From contig ML210376.1 of the NCBI GenBank assembly GCA_004369085.1, positions 1 through 43,586 on the forward strand: a DNA stretch of 43,586 nucleotides. Direction: 5' to 3'. Of this stretch, positions 11,350 to 23,500 are shown in pieces. Position 1 is the stretch's first letter, and each line of letters opens with the position of its first letter. The DNA is from Coprinopsis marcescibilis (Eukaryota > Basidiomycota > Agaricomycetes > Agaricales > Psathyrellaceae). The notes below the pieces were generated by a model, which did no database searches, was not told the origin of the DNA, and saw only the letters and a program-made list of their open reading frames with translations. The translations under genes were made by a program, and so were the position numbers.

Positions 11350-14300
11350 TCACATAACCTGGCCATCGAACAATGAATCACGGCCCATCACAAAATCCAA
11401 CAGCTCCCCTCCAGGCTCCTTCTCATCACTGGCAACAAACTTCAAGAGACTGGTGAAGAGGTCGGTGCGCTGCTTATACCTTTCCGAAGATAGGTTCACA
11501 GCTTGATTTACAGCCGACCCGCCGGTTGATTCTTGTGAACTGGAATGGCCAAACGGCAATTCGAGGGGGTCGACAATGCCACGCAAAACCTCTGCTGAAC
11601 TCCTGGTGGTTCCAACAGCCGTCGACAGAGCAGAGTCTCCATTGCCTTGGTCAGGTTCTCCAGGAAGGACGTTCGTCCATTCCCCACTTTCGTTGGACTG
11701 CCTCCTCTTCCCGATGTTTCGCCTCGCAGCATCTTCAGGGAATTCCAAGTCGTCCTCCGTGATTCCCGAATCCTGGGAGGCAGAGCGTTTCGTTTGTGAT
11801 GGAGTTGGAATGAATGGCGAAGGTTGAGTAGGAGGCGCGAGTAGATGGGTAAGCAAGGACCTGAACTCCTCCGTCTCATGTTGGTCTTTGTGGTCCACCA
11901 CGCCCGAAACTTCAGTTTGGAGGAACTGCAACGCTTGGACAGGCGACGCTGTTTCACACAATTCGCGAAACTGCTGTCGTCGGATCAGGAACTTGGCCCG
12001 CCTAATAACTTCGTCCACTTGAGGCCTGGTGCAAATAATCGTAGGTAAGCACCCGTGCGAATGACAGCAAACATAAGACCTACCTTCTTAGCTCCATTCT
12101 CCAAAAGTCGTCCAAGCGTTTTTCTTTCGTAACGGCCACAGCAGGGGGTTGAGTGTCGGCCCCTACTGGCGCAGACGGTCTTCCAGAAGCGGAAGCAGTC
12201 CCCGAGCCTTCTTGTGTTGGTCGATGAGCTGCCGGCGGAGCGCTACTGCTCGACCCAGACGGCGTCGCAACTGGAAGCTGCTGGGAAGAATCTGCAGCTT
12301 CGGTGGTTTCCAAGCCAGGTCCGCCGTTCCTGTCCTGGTCCTTGTCCTGCTCTCGATCCTTCTCTTTCTCGATTGCCATCAGCCCTCCGGCATTTCCGCC
12401 ATGAAGGAATACGCTCCTTGAAGCTGGATGGTAGACGACCTGATGTGCGAACCGTGGTAACGGGACCTCTTTAGACGGACTTTCGGGGTGACGCAAAATC
12501 TGGCTCCATTTTCCTGGCTTAGGGTCGTATCGATATACCCAATTGGACGGATTAGACTTGAGTGATGTGTTTTGAGAACTGTTAGTTGAGCTTCGCGTCA
12601 AGCCACAGAAACTGCAGGGTTTAGGTAAGCACAATTATGAAATTTCATTTCGAAAGATACATACACATATATTTCTTTCAGGATGGGGTCGATGACAGCT
12701 CTTTGTGTGAAACAGGGATCAGGGCCTCCAGAAGTCGTGAAGTTGGAATAGATTTCCGTGGCGGTGTTCGTATTGAGGTCGTACACATACATGTCGGATA
12801 GGTATCGTTGCTCCCGTTGTCCGCCGAAGATATAAAGCCGTTTGGTTTTGGGTTCAAGAACCATAGAATGACCTATTACGAGGCAAAAAGTTAGATGGAT
12901 GATCCGCAGACGGCCGGCATGGCGTACCAAATCGAGGTGGGATGATTGCATGCGAGCTAGTGCTGGTAGCAACATCTGTTCCTCTGCGGGTACAATCGGT
13001 TAGCTACACATGTGAGGATGGTGATGATCGGGTGTAAAGCGTACTGGAGAAGCTTCCACTTGCTCAGGCGCATATTATAGCTGTACAGCCCGGAATACTT
13101 GGCCGTCTCCCAGTCCCCGTCAACAATCCGACCACCGAAAACGTAGAGAATCTGAGATTCACTGTCTATTACCATTTGATGATCGAATACTAGTGGAGGT
13201 CCTCCTGACGACTAGATTGCAAGAGATTAACGTTCGTGACAAGCCGCGAGTGAGATGATTAACTTACGGCGGTATCGAAGGACAGGAATACCCATTTACC
13301 AGCATCTAGACCTCGAGTCTGGTAACGGTAGAACTCGGAGCTGTAGGTCTTGGCTGGCGTAATTACGGGTGTCGCTGTTTGACTGTCTGGAGGGGTGATT
13401 TGCTGCCTCAAGGGTGACTGTTGGGATACTGTTCCGGTGATATGGGCTGGGAGGTTCCCAGACTGGACAAGCGGAGGTCCTGCAATCGCGGATTGAGTCG
13501 AATTCGCGGCAGAGCTGGGAACCTTGACGTCCGAGTCGTCCAGTCTTCCCAATAGATATATGCTACCGGTTTTGCTGTCGAACGCCATTTTGTGACACGA
13601 GCGTGCCCCAGGAGCGTTTAGTTCGTTGGAGGTGCCGTGACTGAGAATTTCCCATTTGTCCTTGAGGACATAGTACGCCCAGAAATCATCCAAACTTTTC
13701 TGGCCGTCCCATCCTCCAAAAAGATAGATGATCTGGTTTTCGTGATCCATACACATGGCGTGACCCCCTCTGGGCGAGGGAATGTCGCCATCGGAGTCTG
13801 TTCCCAAAATTCGAGTCCACACGGCCTGTGGTTGGCACGAATGCAGAAACTTGGTGAACAATCCTTTGTCCGCAAGGTTTGTGAGGAGTGCCTCGGCCCC
13901 TTTCCAATCGCCTTGCAGGACGACACTTGCGTGGAGCTTTGATACGAGTGGGTGCTCAAGACGCAAACCTGAACGTTCAGCAATTGATTTAAAGGGGGTC
14001 AATAAACGGCGTTGGCGGAGATGCTTGAGGATGTGTCGAAGCACTTTTTCTTCACGATGCTAATGGCAAGCGATTAGCTTTGAGCAACCCAAGATCAAGC
14101 CGAAAAGCGGTTCCCACCTCTTCATAAGTGACCCGTACCCGTTCGATGTATTCGGGTTCTATATGGCCCGAGAAAGCCAGATGCCAGATAGAAATATGAA
14201 AGCTCTGCCCATGGGCGCTGCGGAAGACGGCGGTTGTAAGTCGATATCCGAATTACAGACAACTCTAACTTGAAACTCACGCGAGTGGTTCAACTTTCAC

Positions 14301-14840
14301 ATATCGTGTCGGTACGGTAACACTCATGTTATTGACATGTTGAATCGGAAAGGTTTCTGCCTCAGCCGTATTCTTGAGCCCCCCGTGGTGGACCTGAATC
14401 ATGTTCTCCTCCGTCAGGCCGATGTAGACTTTAAACTCCTTCATGTTGCAAGGGTGTGCTACGCCATAGTCACGTCACAAATGGCTCCAGGACAGAAACA
14501 GGACTCTCCTCACGTTTCGTAAACTGCAGTTGTAGTCAATAAATCTTGAACTCTTCTGCAACAGAGAGGGGCTCACCTTTCCGAAAGTTATCCGCCCTGC
14601 GGACTGCTGAGTACTTTACGCGGCGGTGAAAGTAACCAAAGGCACGCAACTGAGAACGGCAAGCGACTCTAAACGCAATAACAGCCATTGCTTCTTGTTT
14701 CCCTGATGTGCGCCGCTCCATCGGCTATTCTGATCTGAAGGATTGTCGACGAGGATGTTCTCTGCGGTGTAGCGACCACTGTGAGGCGTGGCATAGGCAA
14801 TGGTGTATCTCAGCGGAACCTCTTTTGGATAAGGGGTCAT
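11350..14840 (-). CDS. Muskelin orthologue (discoidin, LisH/CTLH-like and kelch protein)
   Basis: Expected subunit of the CTLH/GID E3 ubiquitin ligase, by orthology to animal muskelin (MKLN1). Exons on the minus strand: 14651-14840, 14577-14596, 14514-14523, 14281-14458, 14118-14217, 13268-14059, 13045-13211, 12928-12983, 12665-12872, 12084-12611 and 11350-12025 (2925 nt, 974 aa). Residues 1-165 form the discoidin-like domain: ENILVDNPSDQNSRW, ITFGK, HPCNMKEFKVYIG, FHISIWHLAFSG. Residues about 167-245 match the LisH/CTLH region (LRHILKHLRQRR, LQGDWKGAEALL). Kelch repeats begin near residue 262: RGGHAMCMDH, YLFGGWDG, ARSCHKM, LYVFGGRI, GHSMVL, LYIFGGQR, FTQRAVIDP, PRFAHQVVYHP. The C-terminus (from about 750) has the muskelin-type RRAKFLIRRQQFRE and Leu-rich segments. 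It is longer than the roughly 735-aa animal protein because of Ser/Pro/Gln-rich inserts within the kelch region and an acidic/Lys insert in exon 10. The start ATG is the first in frame. Confidence 0.93.
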
Positions 14841-16034
14841 ATTGGCGATACTTGAGCACAGTTATATGCTTCCTTTAGGCCGATGGTGGTAATAGGGAAT
14901 CAAGTTGCCCGCAGTGCGAAGACCACAACCCAGACTCGGCGTGCATTCACACGGTCCGTAGACGACCAAGCTGGCGGCGAGATCACTGGCTTGCTCATCG
15001 ACCACAACGACAAGTTCAAGAGACACGCCTTCCTTCCTTGCATATCTACCAATTTAATCTGAAACGGCTTTGACACGCGTAAAAGGATATCAGCCAGGCA
15101 AAATCCTTGCGGAGAATTGGCAGCGTGAGTTCATGATCCGGAAATCTGTTGTTCTCGAAGCTAGATGACGCTCGTGCTGGCTATTCGCATCTAATGTGTA
15201 ATTCGCTAGCCCGGAAATGTCGTTAGCGGCCTGCTCGTCGTCGGGTCGACTTACACCTCGGCCAAATGCGAACAAATTTTTTACTCGCCTCAGCTTCTTA
15301 AATGGAGCACGCATGGATGATGAGGTGGATCAGGATCCACGTTGATATCGTCTCTCGAGCTGGAGTGAACCCAATGCTACCCAATGGAACCGTGAATTCG
15401 CCATTTTCACATGGACATCCTTTCACTGGCCACGGGCTGGATGGATGTATTTATATTCAAACATGAATTCTGAGGGCCGATTAAATTCCTTTCGAAGCCT
15501 CTGGGAGTCTCGGTGAGCACCTCATAATTCAGCACTTCGCCGGGCTTGAATTGGCTAAGCCTGATGTTTCTTGACGCAGAATATAGACGTCCAGAAGTAG
15601 GCGCCAGAAATAGATCAATTCTTGCGTTCACAGGGTTAATTCTCACTGTTGTCCATCTTCCATGGCGAGCACAAGCTACACACTTAACCAACCATACGTG
15701 CACCTGCCCTTGCGCAAACAACATCCGGGTCCTCACCGTTTATCTTTAAGCCAGAATGTGCCAATTATGCGCGTCATTTTTGTCTTCTTCACAAGTCGCC
15801 ATCGCGTACAGATTACAGAGCTTGTTAAAGAATGGCTGATTCTCTCATCAGGCGACCTCCCGAAGGTTCCTCGAAGCGCCTCAAGGTTTCAATCTCGCAT
15901 CAACCGACCTGGCCTTCGAAACCGGCTTCCCTCTCTAAATGGTCCGAAATTTTGACGATTTGCGCCATAATCCATGTGTGCTAGTGTTATCTTGAAGCCG
16001 ACGGATTTCGGGGCTTCTTGATTGCTAGCAATGG
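14841..16034. other. Intergenic region between muskelin and the first subtilisin
   Basis: About 1.2 kb between two divergent genes. Short open frames occur on both strands (plus 14883-15062; minus 15090-15314; minus 15407-15736). None resembles a family, and several overlap in antisense, so none is called. The last 190 bp (from about 15848) are repeated upstream of the second protease copy at 20293-20548, so they belong to the duplicated unit. Confidence 0.5.
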
Positions 16035-16040
16035 TATAAA
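16035..16040 (+). promoter_or_regulatory. TATA box of subtilisin copy 1
   Basis: TATAAA lies 50 bp upstream of the ATG at 16090, in the context ATGGTATAAAACG. The aligned position upstream of copy 2 reads TGGTAAAAAGCG (20491-20502), so the box is destroyed there. Copy 3 has its own TTTATAA at 24554-24560, also about 50 bp before its ATG. Confidence 0.6.
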
Positions 16041-16089
16041 ACGTTCGAGGTCGGAGTTGGAGTTTGCCACCTACTAGCTCGTAGGCCCC

Positions 16090-19000
16090 ATGCATTCCAT
16101 GAAATCGCTCGGTCTACTAGCACTCGTACCACACTTCCTCAATGTGGGCACGACATTTGCGGCATTCCCCACTTCCTCGCTTCAACGTTCTCTGGACGAT
16201 CAAATCATACCCAACAAGTTCATATTCGAAGTCGAATCCGAAGCAAACATCCCCAATAAACGGTCCTTCACTCAGGTAAGCCAACAACCTCTAACACCTG
16301 GAACGCGACTCCTGATAAGACAAACAGGACTTGGATGCCGTCTACTCTCATCTAAGAGCTCGCCAGGTCAACTTCGACATTATCGAAGAATTCGACGAGC
16401 CAGATTTCTTCGTTGGTGCCAGTGTCCTCGTCGAGGTACGTCTCTTCTGCACCTGAATGAGGACCCAGCGTGTTGTCTAACCGCGTTGAACAGAGCGCAG
16501 ACGTATGTATACCTTTCTCGCTTACTCTCGCCACATTCCCTCACCATTCCTTCAGGATGTGGCTACCCTTGAGAATCTTCCGGGAATCAAGGCTATCTAT
16601 CCCGTCAGGCGATATGACCGGCCCAGGTTCGTCCGAAGTACTTCCCCCTGCAATAGTCCTGCTTACTCGTGACCCAAGTCCTGCAACGCACCATATCGTG
16701 CAAGGACCGAACGACCCTAAACTACCACCGATCGGAGAAGCGCCGCATATCTTGACTGTAAGCGGGCGTTCCATGGATCAGGGTGGTGAAACTAATATCA
16801 TTCGAATATTAGGGCGTTGACAAACTTCACGCCAGAGGACACTTCGGCAAAGGAATTAAAATCGGAATGTGAGTAATTATCTAGTTACATTTTTCAGATA
16901 GACTTCTTCTTTTCTTCTCTTCTTGGTCGTTGAAACGCGACCGTTATTCTCCTTTACCTCGGATGTGTAGCGGTCTTCTGACGGCGTATTCTCTTTAGTC
17001 TTGATACTGGTGAGCCCGGGCCCCAATATTCCTAATTAGAAGAAAAGGAAACTTACGCCATTATTACGCGAAGGCATTGACTATAACCATCCCTACCTGG
17101 GCGGCGGTTTCGGACCCGGACATAAGGTGGAAGTTGGTTTCGATTTCGTCGGCGACGATTTCGATGGTGAGTTCTGAACTGTGCCGGACAAGAGCATATT
17201 CCAACGTCCATGTTTAGGGACCAATACGCCATACCCCGACAATGATCCTCTTGACCTTTGCGCAGGTAAGATTAAATTCCTTTACCTAAGGTATTGTTCT
17301 GATCGACTTTTTGCGCCAGGTCATGGGACACACGTCGCTGTAGGTTTTGGCTTCTCTGAGTCCAGAGTTGAGCTTAGCGAATTCCTAGGGGATCATTGGC
17401 ACAGACCCCGGTAACGAGTACAACTTCACTGGTGTAGCTCATGAGGCCACTCAAGGTGCCTACCGAATCTTCGGTTGTGAAGGCTTCACCCAGGACGGCA
17501 GTGAGTCTGACCCTATGGTCAAACATGAATTAATCGAGTCTGACTCCGGATCTTGTTCACTTTAGTCATCATTGCTGCTCTGTTCAGAGGTGTGAACGAT
17601 GGCATGGACATTTTGTCTCTATCTTTAGGTGGTGCCAACGGATGGACCAATTCCGCTAGCGCGGTTGTCGCCAGCCGCATTGCTGAAAGTGGCAAGATTG
17701 TCACTATTGCTGCCGGAAACGATGCATGTTTGGTTCCTTCAAGTTCGTGTAGACAACCGCTGATCATTATGCGTTGTATCAGGGCTCTAGAGGATCATGG
17801 TACACCGCAAGCCCTTCCAGTAGCATCAACGCCATCTCTGTTGGTAGTCTCGAAAAGTGCGCGTCGTTTTTTTGCTCATTGACTTTGTGCGAGTGCTCAT
17901 TCGTCTTCCCAGCTCCGTCATCCCTCTCCAAACAGCCAACTTGCAAGGAACTGACCAACCATCCGTCATCTACTTCTCCCTCAAGCCTTTGTCTATTGAA
18001 GGAGAATGGCCCATCTACGTCACTTCAAATGACACCACTATCATCGACGATGCATGCGACCCTCTCCCAGAGGACACTCCCGATCTCTCCCAGTTCGTCA
18101 CGCTCGTCAGACGAGGAACTTGCACCTTCGTTAGTTTCACGTCGCGGGAAGTTTAATGTTTCCTGTTCTAACATCTCTCTCACCTTTAAGGTGACTAAAC
18201 TCAAAAATATCGCTGACAAGGGAGGAAATTACACCTTGATTTACGAGTAAGAGAGTTGCGTTTTCATCGAGAGTCATGCTTTAATTTGATTATGCAACAG
18301 TAATGGCAACGGATTCACCACCGTGGCACTCGGAAATTATACAGCTGCTTTGATTCAAGCTCAAGACGGTCAACACGTAAGTCATCCTTCCACTCGCTTT
18401 CCGTGACTTGGTTGCTCACTTCGTCGCAGTTGGTTAACCAATACCTAGCAGGAGACGATATCAAGGTCTCCTTCCCTCAAGTCGGCGGCAACGTACCTTA
18501 CGCCAACCCAAGAGGTGGATTGATGTCCACTTTCTCTACGTTAGTGTTCTTCTTGCGACTCCAGGATTCACTTCTGAACTTCCCAAATTACAGGTATGGA
18601 CCTACGAATGACTTCTACTTTAAGCCGGCGATTAGCGCACCTGGTGGAAATATATTAGCACCGTATCCTCAAACCATTGGTACCTGGGCAGTGTTGTCCG
18701 GAACATCTATGGCTACTCCTTATGCTGCTGGTGCTGCTGCTCTTTACTTAACAGTGAAGGGCAAATCTCCCGAAGTAGCACGCGCAGCTCGCACCGTTTT
18801 CGAGACGACTGCCCTTACCATCCCCTCGACGCTTGAGGAAGGTGCTCTCCCGCAAACTGTCACCCAAACCGGTGCCGGGCTCATCAATGTATACGCTGCC
18901 CTCTTTTCCGAAACTACTGTGACTCCCGGAGAACTCATCCTCAACGATACTGCTCACTTCAGAGGAACGTGCGTACTCCCTATTTCCCCTCCCGCTGGCT

Positions 19001-20028
19001 CATGCTGACCTTGCCAATTCCTACAACTAGTCACAGGGTTTCTATTACCAACGGAGGTTCTTCACCCAAGCGCTATAAGCTCTCCCACACCGCTGCAGGA
19101 ACTGCGCTCACCATTCAAGCGGTGAGTCCCTCAACTCCTTGAACTATTAGCGATCATCGCACTGACATTTCTCAGGGCTCCAATTCGCCCGAACTGGGAC
19201 CCGTCCCGTTGTCAGATGCTGCTGCCAGAGTCACCATTGTTCCGAGCGAATTCACCTTGGCTGCAGGCCGTACCCGCGAAGTCGTTGTTAGCGTCAGACC
19301 TCCTATCGGCGTCGTCGCGTCACGATTCCCAGTATACTCCGGCTTCATTCACATATCCAGCCCGGGCGAGAATCATCGTGTCACATACCTGGGACTTGCA
19401 GCATCCCTCAAGGACAAGCGCGTTCTCGACGACTACGATGAATGGGCCGAAGAAACGTTGCCCGCTGTTGTGGCTGCCACCACCGGAGAGGTTCAAACCG
19501 GCCCAGCAAACTACACGTTTGCCGAAGGTGACATTCCGGTTCTCGTCTACAGGTAAGCTTCGAGGCCTATGCACAAACATCGCTTCAATGACGACACCTC
19601 GCAGGATGGCATTTGGCTCTCCGCGCCTTCGCGTTGATCTTGTGGAACCCACTATCCGCCTGCGCACCACCTTGAATCCCCGACAACTGCCCAGGGTCGA
19701 TCGTCCCAGGTTTACATTCCCCTCAAGGACCAGACCAGGCTCCTTTTCATCAGTTGGAGTTGTTGGAACACTTGGGGAATATACATATGTGTCACGCAAT
19801 AATGCGGTAAGCCCACTTCTTTCAACATGTACATAGACACTGAAAGTTATCAAGGACGAGGATTCCTCTTATAGCACCTTCCCCGTGTATGCGCCATTCT
19901 TCTCCAACGGAACGGCTATTCCCGCTGGTTCATATCGACTTTTGCTCCGGGCACTTAGAGTAACGGGCAACCCAGAGAGACAAGAAGATTACGAGTCATG
20001 GCTTAGCCCTGTTATTGGCGTACCCTAG
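16090..20028 (+). CDS. Secreted subtilisin-like serine protease, Vpr type (copy 1, intact)
   Basis: Extracellular endopeptidase of family S8A. Exons: 16090-16275, 16328-16435, 16494-16502, 16556-16626, 16679-16757, 16813-16868, 16999-17009, 17074-17166, 17218-17265, 17320-17339, 17389-17500, 17566-17723, 17783-17856, 17913-18129, 18191-18246, 18301-18376, 18430-18539, 18594-18968, 19031-19121, 19176-19552, 19605-19806 and 19855-20028 (2703 nt, 900 aa). A hydrophobic signal peptide (about residues 1-25) is followed by an inhibitor I9-like propeptide (about 38-125). The catalytic triad is Asp172 (ILDTGIDYNHP), His222 (GHGTHVAG) and Ser533 (GTSMATP), with Asn316 as oxyanion residue (AAGND). A PA domain is inserted around residues 350-450 (DACDPLPEDTPDL, VRRGTCTFV). 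C-terminal Fn3-like modules fill the rest. One intron (17724-17782) must use a GC donor. The conserved frame through 22 exons argues that the gene is active. Confidence 0.9.
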
Positions 20029-20548
20029 GTGTAGACATGGGATCGGTGCGCTCAATAGCCAAGATAAGCATTTGTAATAATAAGACACGTCTTCCCACTT
20101 TACGGCGACGAACTGACAATATCAAAGTCTTCGACTACAGATTTCTCCGCCCGTAAGCCACGATTGGGTTTGGGTTGCAATGTCAACAGCTGGACGTTCT
20201 TTATTTCAATTGAGGAATGGCTAAATAAAGCTGGGATGCCCAGACACAACAAAGGGCTCAGAACCTGTTAAAGGTAAGGGATTATCTCGTCACCCATCGA
20301 CTTGTCAACCTCCCGGAAGTTCCTCGAACTTGAAGCGCCTCAAGGTTTCAATCTCGCGTAAACAGATTCCTACCTCTCGGTACAGGCTATCCCTCCTTAA
20401 ATGGTCCGAACATTTGACGATCTGCACCAATCGATGCCTGCTAGTGATATCTGGAAGCCGATGGATTCAAGGCTTCTTGATTGCTGGGATTGGTAAAAAG
20501 CGTTCGAGGTCGGAGTTGGAGTTTGCCATCTACTAGCCCGTAAGCCAT
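20029..20548. other. Spacer between protease copies 1 and 2, including the duplicated promoter
   Basis: The first 60 bp resemble the sequence just after the copy 2 stop (CCAAGATAAGCAT shared). The last 250 bp (about 20293-20548) are a diverged copy of the promoter of copy 1, with long shared blocks such as GCGTTCGAGGTCGGAGTTGG-type sequence and CGCCTCAAGGTTTCAATCTC. The duplicated unit therefore includes promoter, gene and 3' flank. No other gene is visible. Confidence 0.7.
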
Positions 20549-23500
20549 ATGCATATGCATTTCATGAAATCGCTCAGTCTAATAACACTCGTACTATACT
20601 TTCTCGATGTGCGGACGACCTTTGCGGCATTCCCCATTCTCCCACTCCGACGTTCTCTGGACGATCACATTATACTCAACAAATTCATATTCGAAGTCGA
20701 GTCCGAAGCAAACACCCCCAATGAACGGTTCCTCACTCGGGTGGGCCAACCAAATTCCAACATTCTGAGACGTGACTCTGAAAAAACAAACAGGATTTGG
20801 ATGTCGTCTACTCTCGTCTAAGAGCTCGCCAGGTCAGCTTCGAAATTATCGAGCAATTTGACGAGCCAGATTTCTTCGTCGGCGCCAGTGTCATCATCCA
20901 CATACGTCTCTTCTGCACCCTGAATAAATACTCAACGTATTGTGCTAACTGCGTTGAACAGAGCGCAGATGTATGTATCCCTTCTCTCTTACTCTCGCTA
21001 CAGTTCCTCACCATTCCCTCAGGATGTGGCTATCCTTGAGAATCTTCCTGGAATCAAGGCTATCTATCCCGTCAGGCGATATGAGCAGCCCAGGTTCGCC
21101 CGAAGTTGTTCCTTTGCAATAGTTCTGCACTGTGCTCACTCTTGACAAAAGTACGGTAATGGGCCACAGCTTGAACGTGCGAGGACTCGGAGCAAACGAC
21201 CCCAAGATAATATCAATCGGAGAAGCGCCACACATCCTGACTGTAAGCGGGAGTTCCATGGGTCCGGGGGGCAAAACTTATCCAACGTTCGAATCTTAGG
21301 GGGTTGACAAAGTCCATGCCAGAGGGCACTTCGGCAAGGGAATCAAAATCGGAATGTGAGTAACCATCCACTCACCGTTTCTCAATTAGGCCTCTTCTTT
21401 CCTTCCCTTCTTGGCCATTGAAGTGTAATTGTTATTCTCCCTTACCTCGGATGTGGGAGCGGTCTTCTGACGGCGTTTTCTCTCTAGTATTGATACAGGT
21501 GAGCCCCGGGTTCAAATATTCACAATCGCAAAAAAGGTAGACCTACGCCATTGCTGTGCAAAGGCGTTGCCTATTACCATCCTTCCCTTGGCGGAGGATT
21601 CGGACCTGGACACAAGGTGGAAGTTGGTTTCGATTTTGTTGGCGACGATTTTGATGGTGAGTTTGGAACTTGCCGGACAATATCATCTTCTAACGTCTAC
21701 ATTCAGGACCCAATACCCCATACCCCGATAATGATCCTCTTGACATTTGCAATGGTAAGGTCTCCAGAGTTACTCAGTATTAGACTTAATGCTGATCGTT
21801 TTTATGCTTAAGGTCACGGGACACACGTCGCTGTAAGGATGTCTGATTTGGAGTCTGGACAGTGGAAACATTGGTCCTTTGGCTTTTCTGGCCCAATTGA
21901 GCCCAGCGATTTCTAGGGAATTGTTGGAACAGATCCGGGTAATGAGTTGAATATCACTGGTGTAGCTCATGAGGCCACTTTAGGCGCCTACCGAGTTTTT
22001 GGTTGTAACAAATTCGGCTATACACAGGATGACAGTAAGTCTGACCCTATTTCAAACGTAGAGTAATCGAGTCTGATATCGATTCAGTCGTCATTTCTGC
22101 CATGTTAAGGGCTGTGAACGATGGAATGGACATTTTGTCCCTTGTCTCTCGGTAGTGTCGATGGATGGACCAATTCCGCTCTCGCGGTTGTCGCCAGTCG
22201 GATTGCAGAAAGTGGCAAAATCGTAACTATTGCTGCCGGAAATTATGCATGTCTGGTTCCTTCATATTTGTGTAGAAAACCGCTGATCATTGTCGATTGT
22301 CAGGGCTCCATTGGATGTTGGTTCGCCGCAAGCCCCTCGAGTGGCATTAACGTCATCTCTGTTGGCGGTGTTGAAAAGTGATGCATCGTGTTTAGCTCAT
22401 ATGATGTTGAGCGAGTGCTCATTAGTTTTTCCAGCTCCGTCTTCCCTTTGCGAACAGCCAAGTTACAAGGAACTGACCAACTATCCGTCATCTACTTCTC
22501 CTTCATACCCTTGCCTATTGCAGGAGAATGGCCCATCTACGTCACGTCAAACGACACCACTATCATCGACGACGCATGCGACCCTCTCCCAGAGGATACT
22601 CCTGATCTCTCCTAGTTCGTCACGCTCATCCGACGAGGAAGTTGCACCCTCGTTAGTTTTCACGGTGATAGTAGTAAGAATGGTATTTCTTGTTCGTTCT
22701 GACCTATCTTCCCTTCCCCCCTCTTCAGGTGACCAAACTCGCGAATATCGCTGACAAGGGAGGAAATTACACCTTGATCTACAAGTAAGACTGACTCATT
22801 GAGACCCAACACGTTATGTTCTCAATATGCTACAGTGATCGCAACGGATTATCCTCCGTGACACTCGGAAACTATACAGTTGCTTTGATTGATGCTCGAG
22901 ACGGTCAACACGTACGTGCATCCGCCAACTCGCTTTCTGTGACTTGGCTCACTTCTCCGCAGTTGGTTGACAGATACCTGGCAGGAGACGATATCGGTCT
23001 CCTTCCCTCAAGTCGGCGGTGCACCTTACCCCAACACATTGGGTGGATTGGCGGCCACTTTTTCTACGTTAGCTTCTTCTTGCGACTCCTGGATTCACCT
23101 CTGAACTTCCCGATTTACAGGTATGGGTCTACGAACGATTTCCACTTAAAACCAGCAATTAGCGCACCTGTTAGCCATATTGTGGCCCCTTATCCTCGCC
23201 AACTTGGGAGCTGGGAAGTAATGTCTGGAACCTCTACGGCGTCTGCTTATGCTGCTGATGCTGCTGCTCTTTACCTCGCCATGAAGGGCAAGCGCTATAA
23301 GCTCTCCCACACCGCTGCAGGAACTGCGCTCACCATTCAAGCGGTTTGTCACTCAGCTCCTTGAACCATTTGCGATCATCGCACTGACATTTCTCAGGAC
23401 TCCAATTCGCCCGAGCTGGGACCCGTTCCGCTGTCAGATGCTGCTGCCAGAGTCACTATTGTTCCGAGCGAATTCACCTTGGCTGCAGGCTGTACCCGCG

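Noticed and set aside
14883..15062. 59-codon plus-strand frame upstream of muskelin, also open in antisense
   Set aside because: Both strands are open here, neither matches a family, and no start or splice context decides between them.
15090..15736. Minus-strand frames (74 and 109 codons) that might be exons of a small gene
   Set aside because: I could not join them into a consistent model, and they resemble nothing known to me.
20902..20961. AT-AC type intron in protease copy 2
   Set aside because: The interval begins AT but ends CAG. Copy 1 has GT at the same place, so this is a mutated donor in a pseudogene.
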